Positions 47,006-59,444 of a DNA stretch of 64,000 nt are shown here, piece by piece. A program made the position numbers and the translations under genes. Origin of the DNA: Pseudisothecium myosuroides (taxonomy: Eukaryota > Streptophyta > Bryopsida > Hypnales > Lembophyllaceae); contig OX637289.1 of the NCBI GenBank assembly GCA_951799445.1, positions 10,259,321 to 10,323,320 of the forward strand, written 5' to 3'. The notes under the pieces were generated by a model. The model was given only the letters and a program-made list of their open reading frames with translations. It had not been told where the DNA came from and did no database searches. Every line of letters starts with the position of its first letter. The first letter of the stretch is position 1.

Positions 47006-50000
47006 ATGATGGCCTTGACTAATTGTGCAGCACTCCGCCAGCCTCTCTTGGCCCAACAATTTGGCTCGGAGACCACGGCATGGCAGCCTGCTTCCCCTTT
47101 CAGACTCCAACGCAGGAGTCCGACAACAATTCCATCTCTGAAATGGACGAAATGTTCGAGCAGTCGGAGGATTGTGAGGGTGCAGGCGCAGAAGGTGGTG
47201 GAGGGCAGTGAGAAAGAGAAAGAGATAGAGAAAGAGGGAGCTGCAGCAGTGACGGTGGGCATTGTGGCCCCTGAGCCTTCGACCGCAATTGAAGCTGCCA
47301 TTGCCGCTGCAGACACATCAGCTGTAGGTACCGGTAGTCGGCTAGCCGCCCGCCCTCCTGTCATTACCAAAATTGCCAAAATTGAATCCAAAATGTAACC
47401 AAAATTTTGGCAAAATTTTGTAACATCGTGGAATCAGCAACAAGGACGAAAATCTTGGAAATCCGTGATGCACATGTTCTCATTCTTTATATGGATAAAG
47501 ATACAGACATGGAAGGTTGTGAGGGATTTGGTAGAAGCAGGAATGCACATGGTTATGTTGGTCAAGCCTCATAGTGTATTACTTCCTCCGTCCCGAAATA
47601 ATTGTTTTGTAAGGGTGTGTTGAGGCTTTCTTAGGGAGGGTGCTTTCTTCTGTTCAGTTTTATTTAGGTTGAAATGAACGCTTGCGATGTTCTTCATTGA
47701 TTCAGGTTATATAGAATTTGGACCCTTCTGAATTTATGCTTCTCACTATATGATCAATGAAATTGGTAACAACTGTTTCAACAACATTGAGGACACTGCT
47801 TTGAAACTAGAGATTTTTAGATATGGTTTAGGGTTCCAATCACCGTTGTGGGGATTGGAGCTGGTACTGAATTCATGGCGTGTGCAGGGTGAAGAAGAGT
47901 TGGCCACATGTGAAGAAGAGTCTTGCATTAGTGCGGAGCTCAAGGCCATTTACGCCACCCAGCGTGAGTGGACATGGCGAGGGTACCCTATCGTGTACAC
48001 CGTGCAAGGCACTGGTCCGCCGTTACTTCTCGTTCATGGTTTCGGGGCCTCCATAGGGCACTGGCGAAGGTGACTGCTCAAACCCTTTTTGCTGATTTCA
48101 AGTTTAGGGTTCTCTCCTCTGTTATACAATGGCCCCTATTCGCACCACTATTTGTTCTTCTCTTTTGTTTCGTTGCGCTTCTTCTTGATTGAAACTAGGG
48201 TACACATGGCATTGATGCACACCAAATGAGCGGAAAATTGCAAAAAGAATTGGTGCACAGCGTAAGAAAGTCGGTTCCCTTCTCGTGGAATCTATCTTGA
48301 TTGTAGAATTGCAATAAGCTCTCTTGTGTTACCAACTTTTGCCCTCTAGGCGAGTGAGAATAATTGTGCATGGTGGATGTGAAGTGAAGGAGAAACACTC
48401 GTGTTTTTTTTTTAAATTTTGGACGCTCATCTCATCGCCAAATGCATCAGAAATCACAAATTTTACGTGATCCTTGAAACATTTTTTTCCTGGAGAGGCT
48501 TTAAGAGTCGATCGTCGATACTTGTAACTCTAAGATTGAATTATTTTGCGTTCGATGACTGCAGGAACATTGGAGTGCTGGCGGAATCCAACACTGTTTA
48601 CGCCATTGATTTGCTTGGTTTAGGAGCCTCAGCCAAGCCTTCCGATTTCCAGTACACCATGGAAACCTGGGCTGACGTATGTCTCCCTCTTCTCAAACTT
48701 AGTTGACTGATTGATTGATTTACTAAGTTCCCTGTTGCATGTGGCAATAGCGATTGATGTATTTGTTGCTGCGGTGTGAGCTGCTGCAGCAACTTGTGGA
48801 CTTCATCAAGGAAGTAGTCGACGAGCCCACGGTTCTTGTAGGGAATTCCATTGGAGGCCTGGCATGTCTCATTGCAACCGCAGGTAAATCCTTACGATTA
48901 CCCTGCCTGAGAGATCATCTGCAAAACTCTGCAAAGAGGTCATCTTAGCTTTGTGAAATATGTTGTGTGTCCAGAAGCTGCGCCTCTGAAGCTGGTGAGA
49001 GGATTGGTCCTTCTCAATTGTGCGGGAGGCATGAATAACAAGGCCGTCTATGACGACTGGCGTGTCAAGATGGCTTTTCCTCTGTTTTTGCTGATTGACT
49101 TCCTTCTTAAGCAACCTTCCATAGCTGGCCGTCTCTTCAACCGAGTCAAATCCAGGTGTACCTTCATTCTCCTCCCTTTTCCACTTCGCCAATACTTCTT
49201 TGGACTTTTGTGGCTAGTTTGTACTATTGAGGACTTGGATTAGGGAACTCAACCTTTTACAAGGTTTCTTCCATTAGATCCAATGCTCTTATGACCCCCT
49301 CAATTGAATACCCTTGATCCTGGCTTTCAGGATGCTCTTTGAAGGTCTTCATAAATTTAAGAGCCCATTGAGTGGAGCAGGTTGCCCTGATCAGCTAGTA
49401 GGCTGTGAATGCTATCTCACTTGGGGTCTAATAAGGTGTATACATAGATAGAGCCCTCTAGAGGTTGATCTCATTGACCTTTTGGTTTTTGTAATCACAC
49501 TAGAATTTACTATTTTTCAGATAATTGGGACGTCATCACCTTCCAGATCCTATTGAACGTCCGTCCTGCACGGCGGGTCCTCTACACTGCTCCTGTCCTA
49601 ACTTTTGCCGATTTTGATCTTTCGTTTTGGTACATGAAGTGAACAATCTCGATGGTTTTGTACACAGGGGCAACTTGAAGACTGTATTGCGGTCAGTTTA
49701 CAGCAACAAGGAAGCAGTTGACGATGAACTTGTGGAGGTGACTGTTGCAGCCAACTTCAATGCTTAATATCTCTTGTCCAGATCATTTCCTTTCTCGCAC
49801 TTGGTGATGAGTATCTTTTTGTTCTTGTTGCAGTCAATGTAACCCCCGATAACCGTCTTGAGCCTCCGAGCTCTCAAAGGTTATCGGGCATTATGCTTAG
49901 TCGTTTGATGGAATTCTCAACGTCCAAATCGGTGGTGGTGCTGGTGGTTTTTGAGGGGCGGGGGATCAGAGGGCTCACATTGAGCACAAAGGGTAACCTT

Positions 50001-50392
50001 CCTCTGACCAGCCAAAAAGGGAGTGACATCGTTGCCTGAGGATCTCACATTCTTTTTCCGTGATTTTTGGTGTTCAGGTCGTAGCGAAGCCTGCAGATAC
50101 CGAAGGTGCACTGGACGCGTTCGTCTCCATCATTACAGGCCCTCCAGGTCCCAAGCCCGACACTCTGACTCCGGCCATTAAGAATCCCATTCTCGTGCTG
50201 TGGGGCGATGAAGATCCTTTCACGCCCGTCAATGGTCCTGTGGGAAAGCACTTCCAATCTCTTGCGGATACGAACACCACGGTGGAGTTGCATCTCCTCA
50301 AGAGTGTGGGCCACTGCCCTCAAGATGACCGACCTGAACTTGTGCATGCCAAACTGCTTCCATGGCTTGCTCAGCTTCCTGCACTTGCCTGA
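47006..50392 (+). CDS. CLD1: Plastid alpha/beta hydrolase, CLD1/pheophytinase-like (423 aa)
   Basis: Seven exons: 47006-47323, 47888-48069, 48565-48676, 48790-48883, 48975-49155, 49668-49737 and 50078-50392; 423 residues. The first ~80 residues are Ala/Ser/Arg-rich and fit a transit peptide. The hydrolase fold follows: oxyanion-loop LLLVHGFGASIGHW (HG at 156-157), nucleophile elbow VGNSIGG with Ser224, acid in WGDEDPFTP (Asp365) and base in GHCPQDD (His398). RRNIGVLAES, YAIDLLGLGASAKP and LVLLNCAGGMNNKAV place it with plant chlorophyll dephytylase CLD1 (At5g38520) and the related pheophytinase, which remove phytol from chlorophyll or pheophytin. CLD1 works in thylakoids during photosystem II repair. 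Substrate is inferred from similarity only. The exon 1 donor is uncertain: the GTAGGT at 47324 keeps phase, but the open frame runs to 47398. A half Stowaway terminus lies in intron 1. Confidence 0.88.
47582..47625. mobile_element. Solo Stowaway-like terminus in intron 1 of the hydrolase gene
   Basis: TACTTCCTCCGTCCCGAAAT followed by AATTGTTTTGTAAGG is a typical Stowaway end. No inverted partner was found nearby, so it is a truncated copy or has a decayed second end. It differs from the copy at 44207-44738. Confidence 0.5.
49845..49888. repeat. Short intronic hairpin
   Basis: CCCGATAACC at 49845-49854 pairs exactly with GGTTATCGGG at 49879-49888, with TTGAG / CTCAA partly extending the stem in between. 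It lies in intron 6 of the hydrolase gene. Meaning unknown. Confidence 0.6.
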
Positions 50393-51299
50393 AATCACGA
50401 TGGTTGTGAAGAAGGTTGTTCCATTTGTGAATATGAAGGTTAGACCCTCTTGCGCCTCTGGAAGTGTTAGTCAATCAACTAGCAGTTACTGATACTGCAC
50501 ACAGTCTGTTTGAAAGTGGGCACTCTGGTAGTGAATCCCCAAGTCTTCCTTGAAGAAGCAGATGGGCTAAAGGTGTTAGCAGCTACTTGCTAGATGTTAT
50601 GTTCAACTCTTTGATGGACAAGGAGCAGCATTGTGTTATTCAATTATTTCATTTCTTCCCATTGCACTTGGCAAGCGACGACCTGGGCGCAATCTTCTTG
50701 AGAATAACCTTGAACTATTGCTTCTGTGAGATGATTTCAGATGTAAAAAAATAATCGAGAATTTCCCCATTGTGCAGGAAACTCACTGCACCTTTGACCT
50801 TTGAACTTGAGTTTACACAGAATCAACCCAAAACAAACAGTACCACAAACCTTCCCATTTTAATCTCTCCTCCGTTGTCATTGTATCAGTAGTGTTAGTA
50901 GGATGATGTGAGGCGTACCTGTCTGCTTACCTGTCTGCTTACCTTTGCCACAGCCAGACCCATCTAGACAGATAGAATACAAGTACTCGACAGTATTGGT
51001 GTATCTATTTCCGATGTTGTACACCACTATATTGTTCTACATCATGGTGCAAACCAAGTTTTCGTGTATTTCTCTAATTAGAAAACCAGTAACGGCATGG
51101 TTATAAGCTCAAAGTTTGAATTGCAATAGATATTCAATTTTTTTGTATCTTCTTATTGGAGTAGAAAGTATACTTGATAAACTTCATTTCAATAGTTGGA
51201 CTCTTAGTTAGATTGAAATTCAAAAAAGACAAATATGTGGCTAAATTTCAAATCAAGAGCAAGGAGCTAAAATTGCTCAAATGCAAGGTGATGTGAGAA
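50393..51299. other. Hydrolase 3' region and a truncated repeat copy
   Basis: The first ~450 bases are probably 3' UTR and flank. About 51010-51280 (ATCATGGTG, TAATTAGAAAA, CAAAGTTTGAATTGCAATA, TTGGAGTAGAAA, AGAGCAAGGAGC) is a diverged copy of the interior of the elements at 59445 and 61252. No gene is seen. Confidence 0.5.
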
Positions 51300-52236
51300 T
51301 TAACCCCTAAAGGACCGTTGTTCCTTTGGGGGACAAATGGCATTTCGGGCAGGTACCTACGGGCTGAAATTTTTTCCTGATTTTTTGAAACTTTTTTGGA
51401 GGTAGAAAAGCTGATCAGCTTTGTGGGAATATTATTTTTTTCACAATCGGTGCCCGGGAAAAAAAGTTATGACCAAATAAGCTCAAACGAGGGGACAGTG
51501 GGCAGCCCGGGCAGCCAAAAAAAAATGGACAAAATTTGAATTTTTTTTTAATATTTTTTTTCTCATAGATTATATTTTTGTCTATTTGGAAAGCTTTGAT
51601 TCATTTCATTTGGATTTGTTATGAGAAAGTTATGGACATTCTTGTTTTTTGGGCAATTAGAGCATCTTTTTGAAAAAAATAACTTGTAGGATTCATTTCT
51701 GAATGCAATTTTTCAAATTTTTCAAATTCTTTTTTTTTGCATGGTCTGATTTACTTGTTAGAACAATCACACCATTGGGATTAGTGCATTTTAATTCCAT
51801 CTAAAATATATTAATGTTTTAGATTTTCCTTCTATCTCATACCTACTTCTTCTTAACAATTTTTTTAAGAATGATAATTAAGTTTTTTTGAATTTCTTTT
51901 TTTTCCCTAGACTCTCAACTCAATTCTCCACTCTAAAGATTTAAAGCTCAAAACTCTGTAGTGCAAAAATTTTAAGTTAAAAATGTTCAAAGTCAAAATC
52001 TAGTCCAGCAATGTGTTGAAAAATTTGTTTTTTCTACTTTAAATGCAGATATCTTGCAATCTGTGCGGTCAAAAAATTTGAAATTTTTTCCACACACTCT
52101 TATACTAGTTAGGTGTAAGATCCTACGGTTAGATGTGGGGAAAAAACAATTTTCAATTTTTTTTACTCTTTGCTATAGATATGGCACTTTTGAGTGTTTT
52201 TTGGCAGAAAAAAGGCTTTGGTCCTTTAGGGGTTAA
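51300..52236. mobile_element. piggyBac-like (TTAA) element, 937 bp
   Basis: Ends TTAA-CCCCTAAAGGACC and the exact inverse GGTCCTTTAGGGG-TTAA (13-bp perfect TIR plus TTAA on both sides). Inside, at about 52040-52180, is a reverse-orientation copy of the 26024-type sequence. Small ORFs, no transposase. Confidence 0.7.
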
Positions 52237-52486
52237 GTTTCTTCTTTTGTTTAAAAATCAATTATTTGACAATGAAGGAATTTCCAACACTATTGCAAAT
52301 GCCTTCAAAGCAACATCCAAAAAAAATTGGATAAAAAATTGTCTTTTTCATCTTAGGAAGCTCCTTGAAATAATTCATTGGATCCTAAATTAGACGGGCA
52401 TTATTCTAAGATTAATACCCCAAGGAACAAGAAGGGGGTATGTTGCTCAATGTTACATATACCAGACCCTTCTCAAGTATTGAAGC

Positions 52487-53077
52487 TTAACCCCTAAATG
52501 CCCAAGGCACCCAAATGTGGTGTTGAAGAAACTTTGAAGTTAAATAAAACCTTACCAAATTGCTATTTTGAGTAGTTTATATTTTTGAAGTCTAGTTTTA
52601 GCATCAAAAATCTGGATTTTGAAAATGAATGATTATGATTTTTCTATTCAAGATTTTGTACAAAGGTACCTATTGCAATCTTGACTTCTCGTAGTGGAGA
52701 AAAAATCACACTAGAAATTCATTTAAAAAAAATGTAGAGTAGATTTTGAGAAGGCATAAATTGATTGAGGTTATATTTGTTAGGGCCTTCAACCTCATAT
52801 TTTTTAGGTCTTGAATTTTTTTAGATTTGACATACAAAAAGAGAGCTCAAAGATTTTCATAGTTTTAACACCCTCATGATCAAACATTATAATCTTTCAA
52901 TCCTTAATTAATATTGTTGTGTTTTCTTTTCTTATATGATCTCTAACATGTCTAGTTTGAATTTGTACGGTTACAATTCAAAAAAAATTGATTCAACTTA
53001 TCAAATGTTGTCTTTTTTGTTCAATTTAGAGCAAATTTCAAGAGGCTCAAAACAGGCCTTGGGCATTAAGGGGTTAA
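52487..53077. mobile_element. piggyBac-like (TTAA) element, 591 bp
   Basis: Ends TTAA-CCCCTAAATGCCCAAGGC and the inverse GCCTTGGGCATTAAGGGG-TTAA, an 18-bp TIR with one mismatch. The ORF at 52936-53172 runs out of the element and has no recognisable homology. Confidence 0.7.
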
Positions 53078-53160
53078 AACAATGGCATCCGTACAAGCAA
53101 AAAACAACATGCCATAATTTTACATCTATATTTGACAAGCTTTTGTCTTTTTCTCCACCC

Positions 53161-53462
53161 TTAACCCCTTAAGGACAAGGAGTAGTTCAAATTTCCAAAA
53201 TTGTAAAAATATATAATAAAATGCATCTTAGAATAATAATTTGATAACAATTGCTAATCAATAGTTGTAAAATATGATCCATAGATCATATTCGCATATA
53301 TTTAGATCAACTACTATACTAACCAATATTTTTTAATTAAATTTGAAGCAAAAAATTGGAAAATATTAAAGAACAAACACAAGAATGCATTTCTGTATAT
53401 TTGGGATGTATTTGTATTCATTTGTTGTTCAAAATTTGAACATTTTGTCCTTAAGAGGTTAA
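53161..53462. mobile_element. piggyBac-like (TTAA) element, 302 bp
   Basis: Ends TTAA-CCCCTTAAGGACAA and the inverse TTGTCCTTAAGAGG-TTAA (one mismatch in 14), with further inverted similarity inward (GTTCAAATTT). A short, clean non-autonomous copy. Confidence 0.7.
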
Positions 53463-53649
53463 CCTCCAATGACCCAAGGAAAGTCAGTGCTTTCAAAATA
53501 GGCAAAAACTACCAAAAACTTGAACAATTTGTTTGCTCATTTTTCTTGAGATCAGATTGAATATAATTTTAAGATCTTGAATTTCACATTTGGAATAAGC
53601 ACCTCAAAAAATTTCAAATTATCATTAGAGGAGATTTGGGCTTCTAAGA

Positions 53650-53900
53650 GCCCGCGAGTTCCCGGACTGTGGGAACTCTGTAGGACTGCTGAAACGTTGC
53701 CGCATGGCCAGTCCGACGTGGTCAAGCGACTGCCACGTCATTTTTTTTAATTTTTTAATTTTTGAAAAAAAAAATAGTATTCTTTAAACATTTTAAGAAC
53801 TTTTTTTTTTTTAATTTTTTTTTTCTGACAGCAGGGGCTGGTTCCCAGCATTGAGAACAGCCCTGAAACGGTCTTCCAGAATCCCAGATCTCCTCTAATG
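53650..53900. repeat. Dispersed repeat shared with 45838-46040
   Basis: Both copies contain GAGTT(C)(C/T)C(C)GGACTGTGG(G/A)AACT, a GC-richer block ending GACGTGG...ACGACTGCCAC(G/A)TCA, then a long A/T run and TTCTGAC(A/C)GCAG. Copy two of the block lies inside the TAAGG-type element at 45762-46322. Boundaries are not defined. Confidence 0.6.
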
Positions 53901-55314
53901 TTGGCTGCACAGTTTTGTAGACACTTGAGTTGAAGTTTATTTGGGTCAATGGAAAAACAGGGCAATGCACTTTGAAGGAGCATATCACAGTGAGAATATT
54001 TCAAAATGATGACCTTTTGTGCTCAGTGAAAGACAAGAGAGTTGAAAATGCTCATCTAACATTTCATAGCATTATGAACATTTTCCAATTCATAGTAGAG
54101 CTTACAATGCATAGTGGTCACTAAAATGAGATTAGTGTTTGTAAGAAAAATAAGATTGGGACACTTGCTCCTCCTTGAGCTCCTTGGATATGCCCATTTT
54201 GAGGTAGATCTAACCTTTTTGAGATGAACAACAATTAAAGTGGTTGTCTCACTTTTTAGTCCATGCCCAAACCAAATCCAAAAAAAATGAGTTGTGAACT
54301 ACACTATCGACTACTCAACTTTAAAAAATTCCACAAGGTAGAGTTTAACTCAAACTTTGATGAAACTACCGCCATTGGATTCATAGCACAGTCTAGTTTC
54401 TAGAAATCATTTTTATTTTTAAGAAATTCAAAATTTGAGAACAAGAAGCTCATAAAAGAGGGGCAACAACCAAAAAATGGTCACTTGGATTATTAGGGGC
54501 TTAACAACAAATGTATCCATTAAACAATCATTTGTCTAATTACAAGTAGAATGTAGGAAAAAGCCTTTTCAACTCAGATTGGCAGAAATAATCTTGACAT
54601 AGTAGGATACAATTTTTGGAAAATATTTGGAGGTTCCCAAAGCATTTTTTGTCCACTTTGGCTGTGTATCAATTTTTTGCATGCAAAGGTGCAAGTGCCC
54701 TTCATCTTGTTGTTGTTTTTTCCCTTCTTGATCCCAGTGTTTCTATCTATAAGTTTCTTTGGTGTTTGCATAAAGAAGATTATACTCTTAGTTACTTAGT
54801 TTATTACAATTTGTTGGGTAAGATTTTCCACCACAATGCCTAGCATATCAAACTACATGTATACTTTAGGAATCATGAATAAGGTAGAACAATCCAATGC
54901 TGTCAGTCACCCAGTTCCGGCATCTACTAAACCCTCCCATTTGCATCAACCATCCACCCATTACCACAATCTTAGCAACCCTTTAGCACCATGACAATGC
55001 ACTTGGGGATTGGACATATCACCGTCACCGTGTAGTCTAGCATGGGTCTACCTAGTCATGCCTTACCAATTTCGTCCCAACAAACATTGAAAAATCACAA
55101 AAAAATCCATTTTTTGTTGGAATGTCTTGATTCAACTTGACAATGGCTTAACTCCACCTTCTCAATCTCTGGAGAATACATGAGTTGACAAATAGCTTCT
55201 CCCAAGGTAGATAACTAGACAGCTAATCTGCTTGGTAATAGGCATGTTAACCTTATTATTGCTCATCTCATCTCATCTCATCATCCAGTGCCCTGCCCAT
55301 CTCTCTCGAGAGCT

Positions 55315-55542
55315 TTAACCCAGTAAGGACGCCGCGGACCATAAGTGTCCGATGAATGACAAAAGATTCTCCAATGTAGGACAGAACTACAACTATTCAT
55401 CCTTGGAGTTTTTTGTGGAAAGTGGAGAACATTTACAGTAGCTTGACTTCCAATGAGTACTTTTGAATTTTTTTATTCCAATGACTCTCACGGTTATACA
55501 ATGCATGATTTCCAGGGTCACCCCCGCGTCCTTACAGGGTTA
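55315..55542. mobile_element. piggyBac-like (TTAA) element, 228 bp, intact ends
   Basis: Ends TTAA-CCCAGTAAGGACGC and the inverse GCGTCCTTACAGGG-TTAA, a 14-bp TIR with one mismatch. It is the best copy of the 230-bp subfamily (also 3251-3482 and 29410-29641). Confidence 0.75.
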
Positions 55543-56527
55543 AGAAGAAAATGCAGTGCTTATGGGTTTCCTAGTATCATGGTGCCATGATAGTCCTTCC
55601 ACTGCGTGCTTGGGCTCCCTCTCTCTTCCTGCTTGCAGAGCTGGTTGTGATGTTATGATGGCCACTCTCAGGTGCTCGCAGTGAGTCTGGAATGGCTGTT
55701 CCCTGACCAGTTGAATGTTGCTTGCAGCACAGTTGGCATTTGCAGGTCATTGAATTGCAACCAACTTACCAGAGAAATTCAGTGAGGCAACCACACCCAA
55801 AAAACTTCCAACTCAGCATCGGAGCAGAGTCCCTAGTTTTGGTTCAAGTCTTGTTGGCTATTGAAAGAGGATTCCAACACTTCTTGACGTGTATTTTGAG
55901 GACACTCTCAATAAATAAACTATGAATTTTCAAGGAGTGTGGAGAGTACATACAAATGTATCTTATGAAATCAATCTTTGGCTCTTACAGCCGTTTGAAA
56001 GTGTATATTTTGGCAAGACTAAGTAACTGGGGTCACAACTAGATGTGGTTCCCTTATTTAATTGCATGCAAATATTCCATTATCATTCTCAGCTCACTCA
56101 CTCTTCCTTTGCGTGATTTGGTCAATCCCTGGCTTCTAACTTAAGTGGTGAAGGGCTTTTTTAGGTTGCATTGGTTCCTAAGAATGCATTGAAAAAACAA
56201 AACTCTAAACTCTAAACTGGTCCTTTTTGAAAGCTTACTACTGAGGATTCTAGCACAAGCAAATTTTGGTTTGACTGTAATTAAACTTGTCATAGATAAG
56301 TTGAACTTGACAACAGAATCTTCATTTCGTTTTTGATGGACCATTGTGTGACATGAATGTCATGTTGGAGTATTGATTTCAGAAACCCGCTTTTGTTGCA
56401 CACGGTTTTCCAGCTAGTCAGCAACTGAAGAGCAGCATAAGTTGCTGCAGGGGGAGAGACAACAAAAATAGGAACTTACTCAAAGAATCCACTGAAGAGA
56501 ATGAAACTCACTACTAAAAATCATATA

Positions 56528-56806
56528 CAAGGTAGCTACACCCAAATGTGCCACTGATCTTAGACCACCATCTTTATCCTGTGTACATCTTCAAAATCAA
56601 TTTCTGTACCTATGTGGAAGATACCATTTTAGAACCAAACTTTGTTCCTTAATAACTTTTGCATATAGTATCCAAATGCCATGTTCTCTGGTGTGTTGGA
56701 ACCTCCTTTCACTTGCCAATAAGAACATATGAAAATCTGACCAGTCTAATAATAGTAACTAGACACAGCAGCAAGAAGTGGTGGTTTTGGGTGCACCCAC
56801 AGTAGG
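56528..56806. mobile_element. TAAGG-type element, copy A
   Basis: About 280 bp, colinear with 57578-57850 (shared AGAACCAAACTTTGTTCCTT, AACTTTTGCATATAGTATCC and TTGGAACCTCC). Its ends (CAAGGTAGCTACACCCAAAT and GTTTTGGGTGCACCCACAGT) are partly decayed. Confidence 0.6.
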
Positions 56807-57577
56807 CTATAATTCAAGTTTGATTATGTTGGACTGTTTTTTGGTTTCCTACTTACTAACTTAGTCATGGTTTGTTTTTTCAAGTTCAAATCTGTACACA
56901 TGAATGCAGTCAGTCCAGCAAGACTGAATGATGTATTGGGTGCACTTTGACAGCTGAATTCCAGTTTCAGCAACTCAAGTGCTTCATGGAGATTTGCACT
57001 GAAGCCCTATGGAGATCATCACAAACTTGATGTGCATCTTTCAGTTGCTGTGGTACCCAAATTACGACGACAACCGCCAGTCAGTGTTAAGCTTACCCCC
57101 GGATTTCAGCGTTCCAGGTCAACTGTACATGAAACTCACGGGGCACTAGGTGGAGACAAGGACTCAACTTGGCCATCAAGGACATGAAGTTATTAACCTT
57201 TGGAAAGACCAAGAAGCCATCACTTGGAAGAGGTTTTGAGTTCAACCTCATTACTTAGGTGGGTTTTTCGAACATTTCAAAAACTATAATTTCTTTTAAC
57301 CAACACATGCACGCAATGCCCATCAGTCAATCTAGTGCTATACTATGAACATCACAATCCCATGGCATTGTACTTTTGTGCAATATGATCCATGGAAGTG
57401 ATCATTTTAAAACTTCGAATTTTTGGTTTTCTTGGGATAAAATGCAATTATGATACATTGCAACTGAGAGCTAATTTACTGGTAGAAATATCCAAGGCTT
57501 ACAAAATGCCAGCCTAAATATGCAACTCAAAATTGGACTTTGGAGCTGCTGTAAAGGAACCCTGATCTTGAGGTACG

Positions 57578-57850
57578 TAAGGTAGGCATCCCAAATGCGC
57601 CACTGACCTTAAAGCGCCATCTTCAGTGTGTACATCTCCAAAATCAGTTATATACCTCTGTGAAAGAAACGCTTTTAGAACCAAACTTTGTTCCTTCATA
57701 ACTTTTGCATATAGTATCCAAATGTCGCGTTCTTTGGTGCGTTGGAACCTCCATTCCCTTGCCAATAAGAATATATAAGAATTTGTACAATCTAATAGTA
57801 GTAATTAGGCACAGTAGCAATTAGTGGCGGTTTTAGGATACCTACCTTAT
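57578..57850. mobile_element. TAAGG-type element, copy B
   Basis: Ends TAAGGTAGGCATCCCAAATG and the inverse TTTTAGGATACCTACCTTA. Colinear with copy A about 1 kb upstream, roughly 80% similar by eye. The 83-codon minus-strand ORF inside is not thought to be a gene. Confidence 0.65.
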
Positions 57851-59444
57851 AGACTTTGAAGGATGAAGGAAATGAAGTTAAGTTAGTTTAGGACTCTGTA
57901 TGATTGAGTGCAAGGATACCAATGTATTTGCACAAAAACATCACACTGAATAGTGAAATTAGGTTGCCCATCACTAATTTCTCAACATTTGACAGTATGT
58001 AAATATTTACAATCAATGTATAAAAATGATGCACTACTCCGAATTAGGTGTTGTTGTAATTGGATACTCATAAACTACCACGTGTACAAATGGAAATATT
58101 TGTAGAAGTATTTGTTGAATTTGATGGCTTATAAAATAACTTTCGTAGGGTAAGACGGCAAACTAATTGTTAAGGCAATCTAATTTTCACTGTTCTGTGT
58201 AGAGCATATATTGTTTTTGATATTTTATTTTATTTTTGTGTGCAAAATGAACAAGACATTATATTGCAGAGCATGCAATAGAAAATCCTAGTGACGTATG
58301 AGCTCCCAGAATCTTCTTTTATTATAATTCATCCAAAATTGATTGGTTCTACAGGAAGAAGAGAGAGTATAGAAGTGAAAGTAAGCAATTTTGACCTCAC
58401 ATTGCAGAGATATTCACTTCTAAAGTTCACCTAAGTAAAGTGTCAAATATTTATAACATGGTCACCTCTAGATTAGAAACAAGCATACATATTCAAGAGA
58501 ATGCTATCTTTTGTAGGTGCGCCTTAGTTTATAGGGTTTGTGATTGGCCATGGAATTTCCAAGGCCTAGGCAACCTTAAAATAGGGGAAAGGTGTTGCAC
58601 TACGTTCCTGCGCAGGGCTGCACCCACAACAACATCCCTCTCCTCAATGGAAGACAATGACAATGAGCATCCAAATGGTAAATATACATAATCATGACAT
58701 ATGTTCAATAATTCACCTCCCAATTATCTCCTTTACTCACCATCCATGCTCGTATAAGTTTTCAATCTTTAGACGATGTGGAAGATATATACACATGCCT
58801 TATCAAGTTATCAACATACCAAAATGGTTATTTAATAAGGTTGAATAATTGGCCAATATGGAAGTTAGTATGACCAATCTAAAAACGCCACCCTTGCACA
58901 CATACAACAAATGCTACGACGCCACCACTACAACCGATGTTGGGTAGTACGTCCTCGTGATAAATAGTTTAGACCATACTAAATAACCATTTCAGTGTTA
59001 AGCTTAGTAGTGTCAGAATTAGCAACTGTTTAAATTATGAGACTCATAAGGTAGAAGCACCAATTGTCAACCACGCCCAGCACTCAACTTGCAAGGGTGC
59101 AGTACGTATTTCCAACCCAAGGTTGGAACAAATTAAAGGGAAGCTAGGAATGTGTTTTTTTGGTCCTTTTCAAAGTTGGGACTAATAAGGTTATGACACA
59201 TGTCTCAAAGTAGCGAGCAAGAAAGTAAGAAGTAATGAGCAGGAAAGTAGTTCTTGAATGATCGGAATTGGAAGACTCTAGAAAGTGGCTACTAGTGAAA
59301 TGCACTTTTGGGTTCCCAAAATTCACTGTAAATTCAATTTTGGAAGAAAATTTTTGAAAACTTTGTAATCCCCATATTTCCTATCTTCCTACATGGGAAA
59401 AAATTCCACCACCTCTTACTGCGCACAATCTGCTCCAAAATTGC

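Larger units (their letters stand above)
55543..59444. other. 3.9-kb repeat-rich region without a gene
   Basis: Contains two copies of a TAAGGTAG-type element (56528-56806 and 57578-57850). The small ORFs have no coding support. A lone TAAGGTAGAAGCACCAATTG end at about 59047 may be another, partner-less copy. Confidence 0.5.

Noticed and set aside
46858..47391. 177-codon minus-strand ORF
   Set aside because: It is antisense to the transit-peptide exon of the hydrolase gene; alanine-rich sequence stays open on both strands.
54574..54843. Overlapping ORFs on both strands in the 54.6-kb region
   Set aside because: AT-rich chance frames without motif, splice partner or homology.
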